DNA of 64,000 bases from Aristolochia californica (taxonomy: Eukaryota; Streptophyta; Magnoliopsida; Piperales; Aristolochiaceae). The translations under genes were made by a program, and so were the position numbers. The stretch lies in the NCBI GenBank assembly GCA_029961685.1, contig JARWKL010000006.1:5332001-5396000 (forward strand), written 5' to 3'. The first letter of the stretch is position 1. Each line of letters begins with the position of its first letter. Shown piece after piece: positions 53,910 to 64,000 of the stretch. The notes below the pieces were generated by a model that did not search any database, was not told where the DNA came from, and saw only the letters and a program-made list of their open reading frames with translations.

Positions 53910-54179
53910 CCTTTGGGTTTTTATCGCCATCTTTTGCGTGACTCGCTTTACCCGATTTAGTGATTATTATCACTATTTTGTTCAAAATTATTTAAGGTTG
54001 GTTTTGATTTTTGCTTTATCATCCATGTTTTACTTTTTGAGAGTACGTGCCCGATTGAGTACTTATCCTTGGGACACCTTGATGGAGGAGACAATTACGA
54101 CAACTATTTTTTTGTTTCAAATTGGTACCATTGTCATTACCCCCCTACTTGAAGGAGAGAATAGAAGGAGAAGTATGAA
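53910..54179. other. Target DNA of the 2.0-kb element, copia-related
   Basis: It contains GGGACACCTTGATGGAGGAG, similar to words at 49850 and 49985, so the target was itself an older copia fragment. Confidence 0.5.
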
Positions 54180-54369
54180 TGATAAGGATGGAGAATTAGG
54201 GTTGGGAAAGATGTCCAAACCCTCCCCCTTATCCTTTATTTATAGATGTTAATAGTACATAAATTACAAGTATACCTTTCACCATAGAGAGTGAAGAAAA
54301 GACAAAGAACATAAGATATTAAGGCCACATATGCTTGTCTATGACTTTCAACACTCCCCTTCAAGTTGG

Positions 54370-55700
54370 TGGTGAAAACACATTGTTTATCCCTAGCTTG
54401 GTACATGCATTAGAGAGAATTATGGAGTTGATTGGCTTTGTGATTATATCGGCAATGTGTCTATGAGTTGAGACATGTTTAAGGTTTATAATTCCTTCTT
54501 GCAACTTTTCTCACACAAAGTGATTGTCCACCTCGATATGCATTTTTTTCTCATGAAACATTGGTTTGGAGGCAATGTTGATTGCTACTTGATTATCATA
54601 ATGGAGTTTCATAGAGCCTTCTTTGTGGAATCCCAATTCAGTTAGAAGAGATTTAATCCATAGAAGTTCACTTGCCGCATTTGCCATGCCTCTATATTCT
54701 ACTTCTGCACTGGACCTTGCAATAATATTTTATTTTTTACTCCAAGTAACAAGGTTGCCTCCAACTAGAGTACAATATCTTAATGTAGATTTTATATCAC
54801 TTGGTGATCTAGCTCAATCCATATCGACAAAGCTTTCAATATTGAGATGACCATGACACTTATATATAAGAGCCCTTGCACTAGTGCCTTTTTCAAGTAC
54901 CTGACGATCCTCTCCAATGCCTGCCAATGAGACATCTAAGGTTTATGCATATATTGATGAACCACACTTTCTGCAAAAGAAATATTTGGTTTAGTCACAG
55001 TGAGATAAATAAACTTGTCAACTAGCCTCTGGTACTTGTCGACATCAAATTCTTCAGCCGAGCCAACACATAGTTTTGTATTTGTCTCGATGGGGGTGTT
55101 AGCAGGGCAACATCTCATCATTCTTGTTTCTTCAAGAAAGTCAAGAACGTATTTTCTCTGGGATAAGATAATACCATGCTTGGACTAAAGAACCTCAATA
55201 TCGAGAAAATACTTAAGAAATCCCAATTCTTTCATCTTGAATTCATTGAATATCTTGTTTTTCACTTGGCTGATGCTATCGAAATCACTTCCCATCAGAA
55301 TAATATCATCCACATATACGACAAATAGTACAACTGATTTCTCAGTATGCTTGACAAATACTTAATGGTCCATAGAACACCTTGTGAACCCAAATCGAAT
55401 CATTGCTTGACTAAACTTGTCAAACTTGGCCCGCAAAGATCGTTTGAAACCATATAATGAGTTTTTAAGGCGGAACACCAACTCCCCCTCAACCACATAT
55501 CCTGGTAGTTACTGCATAAAAATTTCCTCCTTAATATCGCCATTGAGGAAAACATCTTTTACATCTAGCTGGAAGACATGCCATCGAGAATTAGTAGCCA
55601 GAGATAATAAGAGACGCACATAGTTGAGCTTGGCAAGAGAAGAAAAAGTTTCTTTATAATCAATCCCATAACATTGGGTATAACCTTTAGCCACAAGTCA
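54370..55700 (-). pseudogene. copia reverse transcriptase / RNase H
   Basis: Minus-strand motifs: KGYTQCYGIDYKETF (about 55690-55645), LDVKDVFLNGDI (about 55565-55530), an intact catalytic YVDDIIL at about 55317-55297, then CCPANTPIETNTKLC and KYQRLVDKFIYLTVTKPNI (about 55110-54990), followed by RNase H. Stops and frameshifts separate these pieces, for example near 55500 and 55190. Confidence 0.85.
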
Positions 55701-55729
55701 GGTTTTAATGTGGGCCACCATGCCATCCA

Positions 55730-57190
55730 ATTTTTTTTTTAGTGTGAAGACCCATTTACAGCCAACTGGCTTTTTACCAGATGGTAAGGATACAAGATGC
55801 CATGTTTGATTCTCGTAAAGAACTGTTATTTCTTCTTCCATGACTGTTTTCCATCCTAGATTTTAAAAGGCCTCCTGATAAGATTGAGGAATAGAAATAG
55901 AAGAAATGGAGGCAAAAAACTGATAGCAAGATGGTGATAACCGATGGGAAGATAAAAAATGAGCAATGGGGTGAAAGGTAGAAGGTCGGGTGCATGCCCT
56001 AGGTTCTTTCTAAAGAGCAATGGGTCGGGTACTAAATAAAGGACATAAAATAGGGGGCAAGGGAAGAGAACTTACCTCAAAGGAATCTAGAGATTCCACA
56101 GGTGTAGTGTCGACCAATGCTTCAGGGGGCTCAATAGGTACTTCAATATGACCATGAGATGTGAGGTCATCAATTGTCACAATATTTGCTGTAGAAAACC
56201 ACATGGTGCACGAGTGGATGGATAAAAAGACTGATCCTCAAAGAATGTGACATCACTAGAAACAAACAATTTCTGTAGAGATGGATTGTAATAGACATAT
56301 CCCTTATGAGTACAAGAGTACCTCAAAAAAATACATTTTAGTGCCTTGGGATCCAATTTTATAGTATGTGTGAAAGTATTATGAACAAAATAGGTACACT
56401 AAAAAACTCTCAAAGGAAGAGAGAACAACTTATCACCAAGAAAAATACACGAATATGGTGTTTGTTGACCAAGCACTGAAGAATGTAACCTGTTAATAAG
56501 ATAACAGGCGATGAGAAGAGCATGGGGTTTGTAAAAATGAGGCACATGCATAAGATGAAGTAGAACATGAGTAACCTCAAGAAGGTGTCTATTATTTCTT
56601 TCTGCAACACCATTTTGTTGTGGTGTGTAGACACAAGAGGTTTGGTGAATGATGCCTTTGTCCTGGCAAAATGTTTGGTAGTCTTAAGACAGATATTCCT
56701 TAGCTCAGAGCAAATAATCTTTAAGGTAGTGTTGAACTGGGTAGACACCATGACACAAAAAATACTTAAAAAAGAGGTAAGACTTATATCTCTCTTTTAA
56801 TAGGAACAACCATGTAGCTCGGGAGAAGTTATTCACAAATGTAACGAAATACTTAGACCGAAAAATATTGGAGATGTTCATAGGGCCCCATATATGAGTA
56901 TGAACTAAAGAAGAAGGGACTCTTGGTTTCACCGCGAGGAGAATAAGTACTCCGCTGATGTTTACTCACTTGACAATCTTCACAATTGAGACTAGAAATG
57001 GATTGTAAAGTATGAATAATCTATTTGAGTGACTGAAGGGAAGGTTGTCCTAACCTATTATGCCACTGAAGAGCCGTATGTTGAGCACTAGTGGTGCCCG
57101 TTAGTTCCTATGAATCAAGATAGTAGAGCTCCCTTTTTTACGACCGCCTCCGGCACTAACCTTATTTGTCTTCATATCTTAAAGAACATA
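55730..57190 (-). pseudogene. copia integrase and linker
   Basis: The zinc region LQWHNRLGQPSLQSLK and CEDCQVSKHQRSTYSPR lies at about 57080-56930. The integrase core has HTHIWGPMNISN (about 56905), where the first catalytic Asp position is altered (DVWGP in intact copies), then FVNNFSRATWLFLLKERY. The frame is broken between 56740 and 56410. The rest is the variable linker with SFEVSSLPLP. Confidence 0.8.
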
Positions 57191-58010
57191 AGAAGTGGGA
57201 GAAAAAATGATGGAATAATTGAATTTTTTCGTTAGTTGACAAATTGATAAAAGATTTTATAAAAACCTAAGAACAAATAAGACATCTTTTAAATGTAGTT
57301 GTTGATCTCAATACTGTGGAATCATGAAATTAACATAAATAATTATTTTAGGTAGAAAACAAATTCTGTCGGAAAAGAGGTTTCCTAGGGTTAACCAAAA
57401 AATAATTATTGATAGAAAACTTCTTTTTTTTTTGAAAAAAAAAAGAGTTTCCTGGAGTTGGCAAAAACCTAATTTTCTACGGAATTCAAATTCCACCTTA
57501 AAATATTATTTTTAGGTAGTATTTGTTTCCAAAAAAAGAATTCCTTATATCTTAGTGAGACATAATTCTATTGAGGAATGTGCTTTTTATCAGCAAAAGT
57601 AATTCCTCCCATATAAATATGCTACCAAAACCAAATTCTAGTGATAATTGATAAACTAATTGTCTTATTATATATAAAAAGTAATTTGATAAATTTTATT
57701 AAGTAAATATGTGTTTGAGATAAAACATGATTCCAATGTCTTTTTGTAAGGATTGTGTAACATTGCTTTAAAATTTTATTATATATTAGAATGATATTAT
57801 ACTCATACTTTTTTGTATTCGATAATATGGTTTTTTATATTTCTATGAGTTTGTAAAATTTTAAGTAATTTTATTTATTTACCCTATTACCATTCTATTG
57901 TTTCATTAGTAAGTAAAACAATTCTATTTAGAATAACTTATTCCATATAACAATAACATCATGTTCCAACATATTATTCATAAACAAAATAATGCACGAA
58001 GTGGGTACTT
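57191..58010. other. AT-rich DNA upstream of the seven-exon gene
   Basis: Repeated words such as GAAAA(C/A)AAATTC(T/C)...GG(T/A)AAGTTTCC suggest an old MITE-like insertion at about 57340-57540, but no boundaries can be fixed. The right part is probably promoter. Confidence 0.35.
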
Positions 58011-58014
58011 CTCT

Positions 58015-58021
58015 TTATATA
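58015..58021 (+). promoter_or_regulatory. Candidate TATA box of the seven-exon gene
   Basis: TTATATA about 265 bp before the start codon. The leader would contain upstream ATGs at 58158 (17 codons) and 58281 (8 codons, overlapping the start in another frame), which could lower translation. Confidence 0.4.
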
Positions 58022-58285
58022 CCGTTTACAACAGGGAATATTGTTTTTCTTTTTGTTTCCGTTAACTAAACCTTGCCGTTCACAAATAAAAAAACAAGGG
58101 GGGAACGTTCCCTGGGATAGTGGAGGTTCTCGTAGGCGAAGGTGTAGACGGTGCGACATGCGTGCTCTTACACTTCCCATTTCTGTGAGGGGTTGGGGTG
58201 GCAAGTTGTGAAAACTTTGTTAGTGTCTCTTACTTTCTTCTATACGGAGTATAATTCGCCCACAGCTAAAGTTTCCGCATATGCA

Positions 58286-61059
58286 ATGGAGAACCCCTTT
58301 ACTTTGAAGGTGGGGCAGGTATTCACTGGCTTTGGCATTGGATGTGGAATTGGTATCGGCGTCGGGCGCCCTTTAAACTTCGGTAAGAAACATTTTCCCA
58401 CTACCCCTTGTTCAGCTCAAACACCATGGATTTCAGAAGTTTTATTAGGGATCGAATGCTGACAAACCGAAAAAATCAGCTGGTAATAGCTCATGTTCAA
58501 TTTAATCACCACTTCTTTTTGACATCTTACATATATTTCTTTTACTGTTCTGGTTACCACATATCTGCTTCTCCCACTACCTCTGCTTTGTCGGTTGGTT
58601 ATGATCAGTGATTGTTAATAATAGTTTAATCGGTGGATTAACTTCATTGGTTGGTGTTCTTTTAGAAGAGGAATTAGGCTTGGAATGGGTAGTTCGGGCA
58701 GACATGTAGATGTTTGTGTTGGATGCTCCGTTTTCATACTCTTCATTAATTTACCTCCAAAATCAACATGCCTGAGTTTTTTTCTGGCGTACTTTCAGAT
58801 AGTTCTCACTGAGGAGCCCTATTGTACAGTTAGTTCATTTTATAGACTTTAATATTTTGTGTCTGTGTCCAATAAAGCCTTTTCATGTACATTGCACTTG
58901 GCCTGGTAGAGACCTATGAGTTTCTTTTCCTCCAGCCTGCAATATGTGCCGGACTCTGCGATAAAGGTGTCGTGATATGGAAGCTTGAAATTTGTAACCC
59001 ATTACTACATTTGCAGTGCTTTTTAGTATTTGTTTGAAGGCTCACACTTCAAACAACATTTTATTTATAGGAGCAATACCGGCATTGCAACAGGTCATGT
59101 CAGCCACTCGAGGTGCAACAGATGCATTTTCTGGTGTAGGGCAGCATCTTAATACTTCTGTATGTGTTCCTTTGATAGTTCTGCCATGTTCTATTAATTT
59201 TGTTTTATGTCATCGAGTTCCTTCAATGTGAATGGTGGTGGACTTTATTTTGCTGGTTTTGTGTGGTCAGCTTAGAAGGTTGGGAATGAAGAGCATTGAA
59301 GTAGGCATTGGATGTGGAGTTGGTGTAGGCCATGGTTTTGGAGTTGGTAAGCACTGTATCAGGGTTTTATATTTTAATTGAACTTTGTCTATTAGAATGT
59401 CCAATAACCCCTTGATGCATTCGATAAAGAACCTCCTGTATTCTGATTTTCATTATATGCTGTGTCCCTAATATTTGTAAGATCTTGGAGTTGGAACATG
59501 TTTTCTCATGTCTTCCATGTTCAACAATTTATGTGCATGCTTCTATCTGCTCATAAAAACTTGTTTTGGAAGCTCTTCTCTTAATGCTGTTACATATACA
59601 TAGTGACCAAAATCTTTATAACTTTTTGACAGGCCTTTCTATAAAGCCTGGTGTGGTGCATGGAATCCAGTCTTTCGTTATGGTATCCATCATTTTCCTT
59701 ATGTTTTTCGTTTTCAAAAATGATAATATGCTCATCTTTCTGAAGTTAGTCTGGCGCCTTCCGTAGCAAGCAGTGGGTAAGATGATGACAACTGTTGGGT
59801 TGCCTAGTGGATCCAGCATTGTCCCTAGTTATTCGCAGAACATCATTGGTAAAATAAATGACAGTTCCAGCAGAAATCTGCAAGACCAACTTGGAAATGG
59901 TATGCCCTCAATGTCTAAAGCTATAGAAACTATGCCTCTGGGCAGCAAATCTGAGAAGGTCATCCACAATTTCTTGCAAAATCCTGTTTTGAAAAATGAG
60001 GAGGAAATGGAAGTTGAGAAGCTGGTAAGTGGACAAAGCTGTGTGCTATGACCGTTTGTTATGTTAAAATTCTGTCTTTATCACTTTTCCAAAAAACAAT
60101 CTGTCCTTTATAGATCATAAAAGAAAAGGTACCGTGAATTATTTTGTTTCTGTCCAATTTTTGTTTTTTATTGCTTCTCCTTCTACACTAGAAGTACTAT
60201 TACCGCACACAAAGATCTTTTAGATGAAGTTTGGGGGGAGATTACTTCTCTGGTTGAGAATGATAACTCTCATGATTGGTTTGTTGATCTATCTGTTGAA
60301 CTTATTCCCCTTTGGTGGTTCCTAAACGAACGTGTTCCTCCAAGTTGTATCTTCTCATTCATTTTCCTATTCGTTTACTTCTCAAAAACAAAATGCTATT
60401 TTTATTTTTATTTTTTAGCTGTTCATATCCCTCAGAATGCTATTTTTATTTTTAATTTTTTGTTGTTCATATTCTTCAGAATGCTATTTTTATTTTTATT
60501 TTTTTGCTGTTCATATTCTTCAGTGGTTCAGTGGCATTTGTCCCCCCTCTCTCCCCCCCCCCCCCCCCCCCCCCTCGACATATGGCCTTTAGTAGGGTTG
60601 CACTGGTAAGGCGAATCGTATATTTAATGTTCTGCATCTGGAACGGCCAAAATATCATCCCTGTCCATTCAAAAGGATAACATAAATTACTTTGGAGATC
60701 AAAGTTTTGATGTTTTTGATTTCTATGTCCTTGATAATTACTTTTACTGATCCTGATGTAACAATTTCATCTGTAGGCTGCTCGAGTAAAATTAGAAAAT
60801 AATGTGCTTCAAGTGGTAAATTTTCTCATTACCTGTTTCCTCTTCTTTTGCAGCTACTTTCTTGTCTCTCATTTATCTTTTTTTTTTTTTTAAATTGCAG
60901 CCTGACTTTGTTACCCTTTGCATTCAGCTTTTAAAGCATCAGAAGATGATTGAAGAACTGATGGAGGAAAATAACAAGCTTCGTCAGGTACTTGTGGAAG
61001 ACCTTAGGGTACCACCTAGCAAGCTGCAAAGTAGCAAAGAGGAGAAAAAGTCCCAGTAG
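58286..61059 (+). CDS. Conserved-looking plant protein of unknown function, seven exons
   Basis: Exons 58286-58382, 59071-59159, 59271-59346, 59633-59682, 59767-60024, 60777-60815 and 60901-61059 total 768 nt and give 255 residues in one frame; all introns begin GT and end AG. The N-terminus is MENPFTLKVGQVFTGFGIGC followed by GIGIGVGRP. A second glycine-rich segment is IEVGIGCGVGVGHGFGVG (about 68-88). Between them lies IPALQQVMSATRGATDAFSG. The alternating Gly-hydrophobic stretches may be membrane-associated. The middle is polar, and the C-terminus (about 205-240) is a likely coiled coil (LKHQKMIEELMEENNKLRQV). I recognise this as a type of plant protein without known role. The ATG at 58286 is chosen because the longer frame upstream begins only with GTG. 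The exon-4 donor (GTATCC) is weak. Confidence 0.85.
60391..60523. repeat. Three-unit repeat in intron 5
   Basis: AATGCTATTTTTATTTTTA...TGTTCATAT(T/C)C(T/C)TCAG is repeated at about 60391, 60437 and 60479, in the 752-bp intron of the seven-exon gene. Confidence 0.8.
60553..60574. repeat. 22-C homopolymer in intron 5
   Basis: Preceded by a short CT-rich stretch. It is not associated with an LTR, unlike the other long C tracts in the window. Confidence 0.85.
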
Positions 61060-62318
61060 TGTATGTTCTGATACATTGGTTTATTGAAGAAGAAGGAAAT
61101 TACAATGTTGATTAATGTCTAGGTAAAAATGGGTCTCCAAGCATTCAGCTGGCATAAGAACTAGTTTTTACATCAAAACTTTATCTCATGATGTGGAGAA
61201 GTGTTAGGATAATTGATATAGCTTCTTCATGAGGCAGATGGGTATGTGGACTTGCCAGTAGGTATATTAGATGAACCTCTGCTTAAAATAATGGTCTTTT
61301 GAGTAGATTGTGGTCATGGGAGGAAAGAAAAAGTTAAAATGTCAGACTACTGCTGCTTCGTCTGATACAAGGATTTTTTTTGTTTGTTTGAAAATGTTGA
61401 GAATTTATTAGAGGGAGAGAAAGACAGAGAGAAATGATACAAGGCTTTAAGAGGAGTTACAGAGAAAGGAACAAAAAGTTGGAGATTTGTTGGCATCACA
61501 AGTTAGAAATTCTGTTGTTTCTGGTTGACTCGTTTCAATTTTCTAGTTGTTTGTAGGGATTTCTGTTTCTTGTGAAACTGTGAATGAAAAAAAAGCATTG
61601 TCAATTTAGTTATGTAAACCAGTTTGCTAAAATTTATTTTAAACTGCTGACTATATCACACTTTTAACGACCCACAAGAAACTTCTTGATAACTGCTAGA
61701 AAGAAAATTAGAATGGGTTTTTTATCTGTTAACTATATCACTTGCTTTGAGTTTGGGCTGCTGAAGTCTTAAAGTTGATTGTTGGTGTAAAAAGGTATAA
61801 AGGACAAGGCTAACACATTTGGTGAAAGAAAAAAGCTAACTTATATGGACCCATTCAAAGGCTGCCACACCAATAGAGGATATTTGTGGATGGAGGTCAA
61901 ATGACAGAAAATGAGTCTCAAAGGCCAGGGAAGAGGAGGAACTTGGTTAGACAACAGATGTTTAAGATACATGAACAGTGGCAAGAGTTTATTCATACAT
62001 CTCGACTACGAGGAAGGAAGAGTGGTCAAGTTTGGAAATGGTCAATGGCACATCAAATAGATTGGAACTATATAGATAATGTTTTATTTATAGGTCTCAA
62101 TTACAATCTCTAGAGCATAAGTCAATTATGTGACAAAAGATTCAATGTTGAGTTTGGGTTGAATGGATGTTAAGTATTTTTAAATTCCAAACCAATTTTT
62201 GATGCACATAGGAATGGAAACATGTATGTCCTAAGTTCAAATTACTTGCTCAAAAATAAAGTAGCATGCTTAATGGCTAATAGTGAAGACACTACTTTAC
62301 GACGTAGAAGATTAGACA
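61060..62318. other. 3' UTR and intergenic DNA
   Basis: The first few hundred bases are the likely 3' UTR of the seven-exon gene. The open frame at 61886-62113 has no recognisable domain. Confidence 0.4.
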
Positions 62319-62801
62319 TGTTGGTATTGTTAAGTTGTGGAGCTTAATCAACGCCTTACGTTGAGTCGGTATGCGGATTGACCTTCGTAGAAAGGTTGTC
62401 GTGGGGGTTGGAAAGGGGGCGGGAAGCCCCCTATCGGTCCACGATATATTAACTATTGTTTCATTAAGGGCAGTTTGGGAATTTTACTTGTATCGCGGTT
62501 GTCTTAGTTTTCTCTTTATATAATTGAGGGGTACCGCTATTAGGGTTTTAATCATCACCGTGAAGGAATTGGAGTTGTAGCCCGAGAGAGGTTAGTGAAA
62601 ACACCTGTAAGTGTGTGTGATTTTTCTTGTAAACTATTTCATTTTTAGAGTAGATTATTGCAGGGATGGAAGACAAGATGTAGTCTCACCTTGAGGTAAA
62701 TTTGTATAAATTTTGTTGTTTTTCATGCTTGGTTTTCCTTTATTTCGTAATTATTATTATTTTTTTCGTTAGTTTGAAATTAGGACATCTAATTCCTAAC
62801 A
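62319..62801 (+). repeat. 5' LTR of a Tork/Tnt1-like copia element
   Basis: 483 bp from TGTTGGTATTG to TTCCTAACA. It contains TTTATATAATTG at about 62514, a likely TATA box. The primer-binding site TGGTATCAGAGA is at 62804-62815. Confidence 0.85.
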
Positions 62802-62836
62802 AGTGGTATCAGAGATTTGGTTCGTGATTGAGAGCA

Positions 62837-64000
62837 ATGACTGGTAGTGAAGGGTTGGCACTAGGCAACAACAAGTTTGACAATATGGATTTTGTATTTT
62901 GGAGGATGTAAATCAAAGATTATCTTTACAGTAAAAAGTTGCACATACCACTTTTGGATATAAAACTAGAAAGTATTAAAAATGATGAGTGAAATCTCCT
63001 CGATAGACAAGTGTTGGGAGTAGTCTGGTTAACACTATCGAAGAATATTGCTCACAACGTGACATCAGAGAAAACCATAGTGGGGATGATGAAGATTTTG
63101 TTCGATATGTATGAGAAGCCTTCCACAAATAATAAGGTACATCTCATGAAAAAAACTCTTCAATTTAAATATGACAGAAAACACATCACTTGTATCGCAT
63201 TTGAATGAGTTTAGTACAATTGTCAATCAACTGACTTATGTTTAAATTAAATTTGATGACGAAGTTCGTGTTTTAATTCTTTTGGCGTCTCTACCAAATT
63301 GTTGGGAGCTTATAAGGGCTACGGTCAACAACTCTGTAGGCAACGGGAAGTTGATCTTTAATAATGTTCGGGGTACCATTCTCGCAGAGGAAGTTCATAG
63401 AAATGACTCTAGAGAATCGCAAACATCTAATTTTGCCCTAAATGTTGATACTAGTGGCATGAACTTCGAAAGGAATTCCAACAAGGGAAATGGTAGAAGC
63501 TAGTCTAAATTCTGAAAGAATGCGGAGTGTTGGAATTGTGGGAAGTTTGATCACATAAAGAAGAATTGCAGAACATCGAAGAAGGATGAAAATAAAAGCA
63601 ATATTGCAAATGCGGTGATAGAAAAGGTACAAGATGCTTTACTCTTGTCGGTTGATAACCCTATTTACTTTTGGGTGTTAGATTCAGGAGCTTTTTTTCA
63701 CACCATCGTACATCGTGAGACCATGGAGAATTATGTTGTTAGAGGTTATGGGATGGTGTATCTTGTTGATGGAGAATATTTGAATATTGTCGATATTGGT
63801 AATGTTAGTTTAAGGATGTCAAATGGAACAATGTGCAAAATTCACAAGGTGAGACATGTACCAAAACTGATGCGTAATATGATCTCAGTAGGGCAACTTA
63901 ATGATGAAGGTCATAATATGACTTTTAATGGTATTGACTGGAAAGTCACAAAGGGAGCCATGGTTGTTACATGAGGAGTTAAAACTGAAATTCTTTATAT
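62837..64000 (+). pseudogene. copia gag and protease start (broken), continues past window
   Basis: The gag opens at ATG 62837 (MTGSEGLALGNNKFDNMDFV) and meets a TAA at 62909. It then continues KDYLYSKKLHIPLL, LFDMYEKPSTNNKVHLMKKT, and a complete zinc knuckle CWNCGKFDHIKKNC (about 63532-63573). The protease starts with WVLDSGAFFHTI (about 63672), where Ser of DSGAS is Phe. The motif VRHVPKLMRNMISVGQL near 63860 is typical of the end of this domain. Stops lie near 62988, 63206, 63501 and 63510. The order and motifs match the Tork/Tnt1 copia lineage. Confidence 0.85.

Larger units (their letters stand above)
54180..57190 (-). mobile_element. Truncated copia retrotransposon (minus)
   Basis: At the left is a 3' LTR (about 54180-54353, minus-strand TGTTGAAAGTC) with its polypurine tract complement CTCCCCTTCAAGTTGG. 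Then, reading right to left, come integrase, reverse transcriptase and RNase H. Gag, protease and the 5' LTR are missing; the copy breaks off at about 57190 inside the pre-integrase region. Confidence 0.85.

Noticed and set aside
58151..58285. N-terminal extension of the seven-exon gene
   Set aside because: The longer frame starts only at GTG; the conserved-looking protein begins at the ATG at 58286.

Overview
This window is nuclear DNA of a flowering plant. The evidence is phytocyanin genes with the usual single intron, a classical GPI-anchored arabinogalactan protein gene, GT-AG introns, TTTAGGG-type telomere-like repeats, and plant Ty3/gypsy and Ty1/copia elements primed by initiator tRNA-Met. 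The species cannot be told from the sequence. It is a gene-poor region in which layers of transposons separate four apparent host genes.

Host genes: an arabinogalactan protein (7704-8312, +); two two-exon phytocyanins in the same orientation (32409-33552 and 36329-37963, both -) that keep all four type-1 copper ligands; and a seven-exon gene for a 255-residue plant protein of unknown function (58286-61059, +). Every predicted exon junction keeps the reading frame.

Layout. 1-6001: two joined minus-strand copies of a gag-only gypsy family, invaded by a degenerate plus-strand gypsy. 6002-10389: the AGP gene and unassigned DNA. 10390-11258: a 64-bp tandem array and a copia 3' end with its LTR. 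11326-17070: a complete but dead copia element with target duplication TTTTC. 18796-22128: a very young gag-only gypsy element with target duplication TAGTG. 24370-24748: a hAT-type MITE. 25012-25094: an almost perfect palindrome. 25108-30243: a PIF/Harbinger element with an intact spliced MYB/SANT-like ORF and a damaged DDE transposase. 32-38 kb: the phytocyanin pair, split by a copia remnant. 40-57 kb: a dense nest holding a CACTA end, a TRIM-like element with target duplication CACTT, several related copia LTRs, a head-to-head inverted repeat, a complete 2.0-kb non-autonomous element and a large copia pol fragment. 58-61 kb: the seven-exon gene. 62319-64000: the 5' part of a Tork/Tnt1-like copia element that runs off the window.

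The most unusual feature is the design of the gag-only gypsy family. Its gag reading frame starts 19 nt inside the 5' LTR, passes through the primer-binding site, fills the internal region, runs through a poly-G polypurine tract read as glycine, and stops inside the 3' LTR. The copy at 18796-22128 has almost identical LTRs although its gag is broken, which points to recent movement by proteins supplied in trans.
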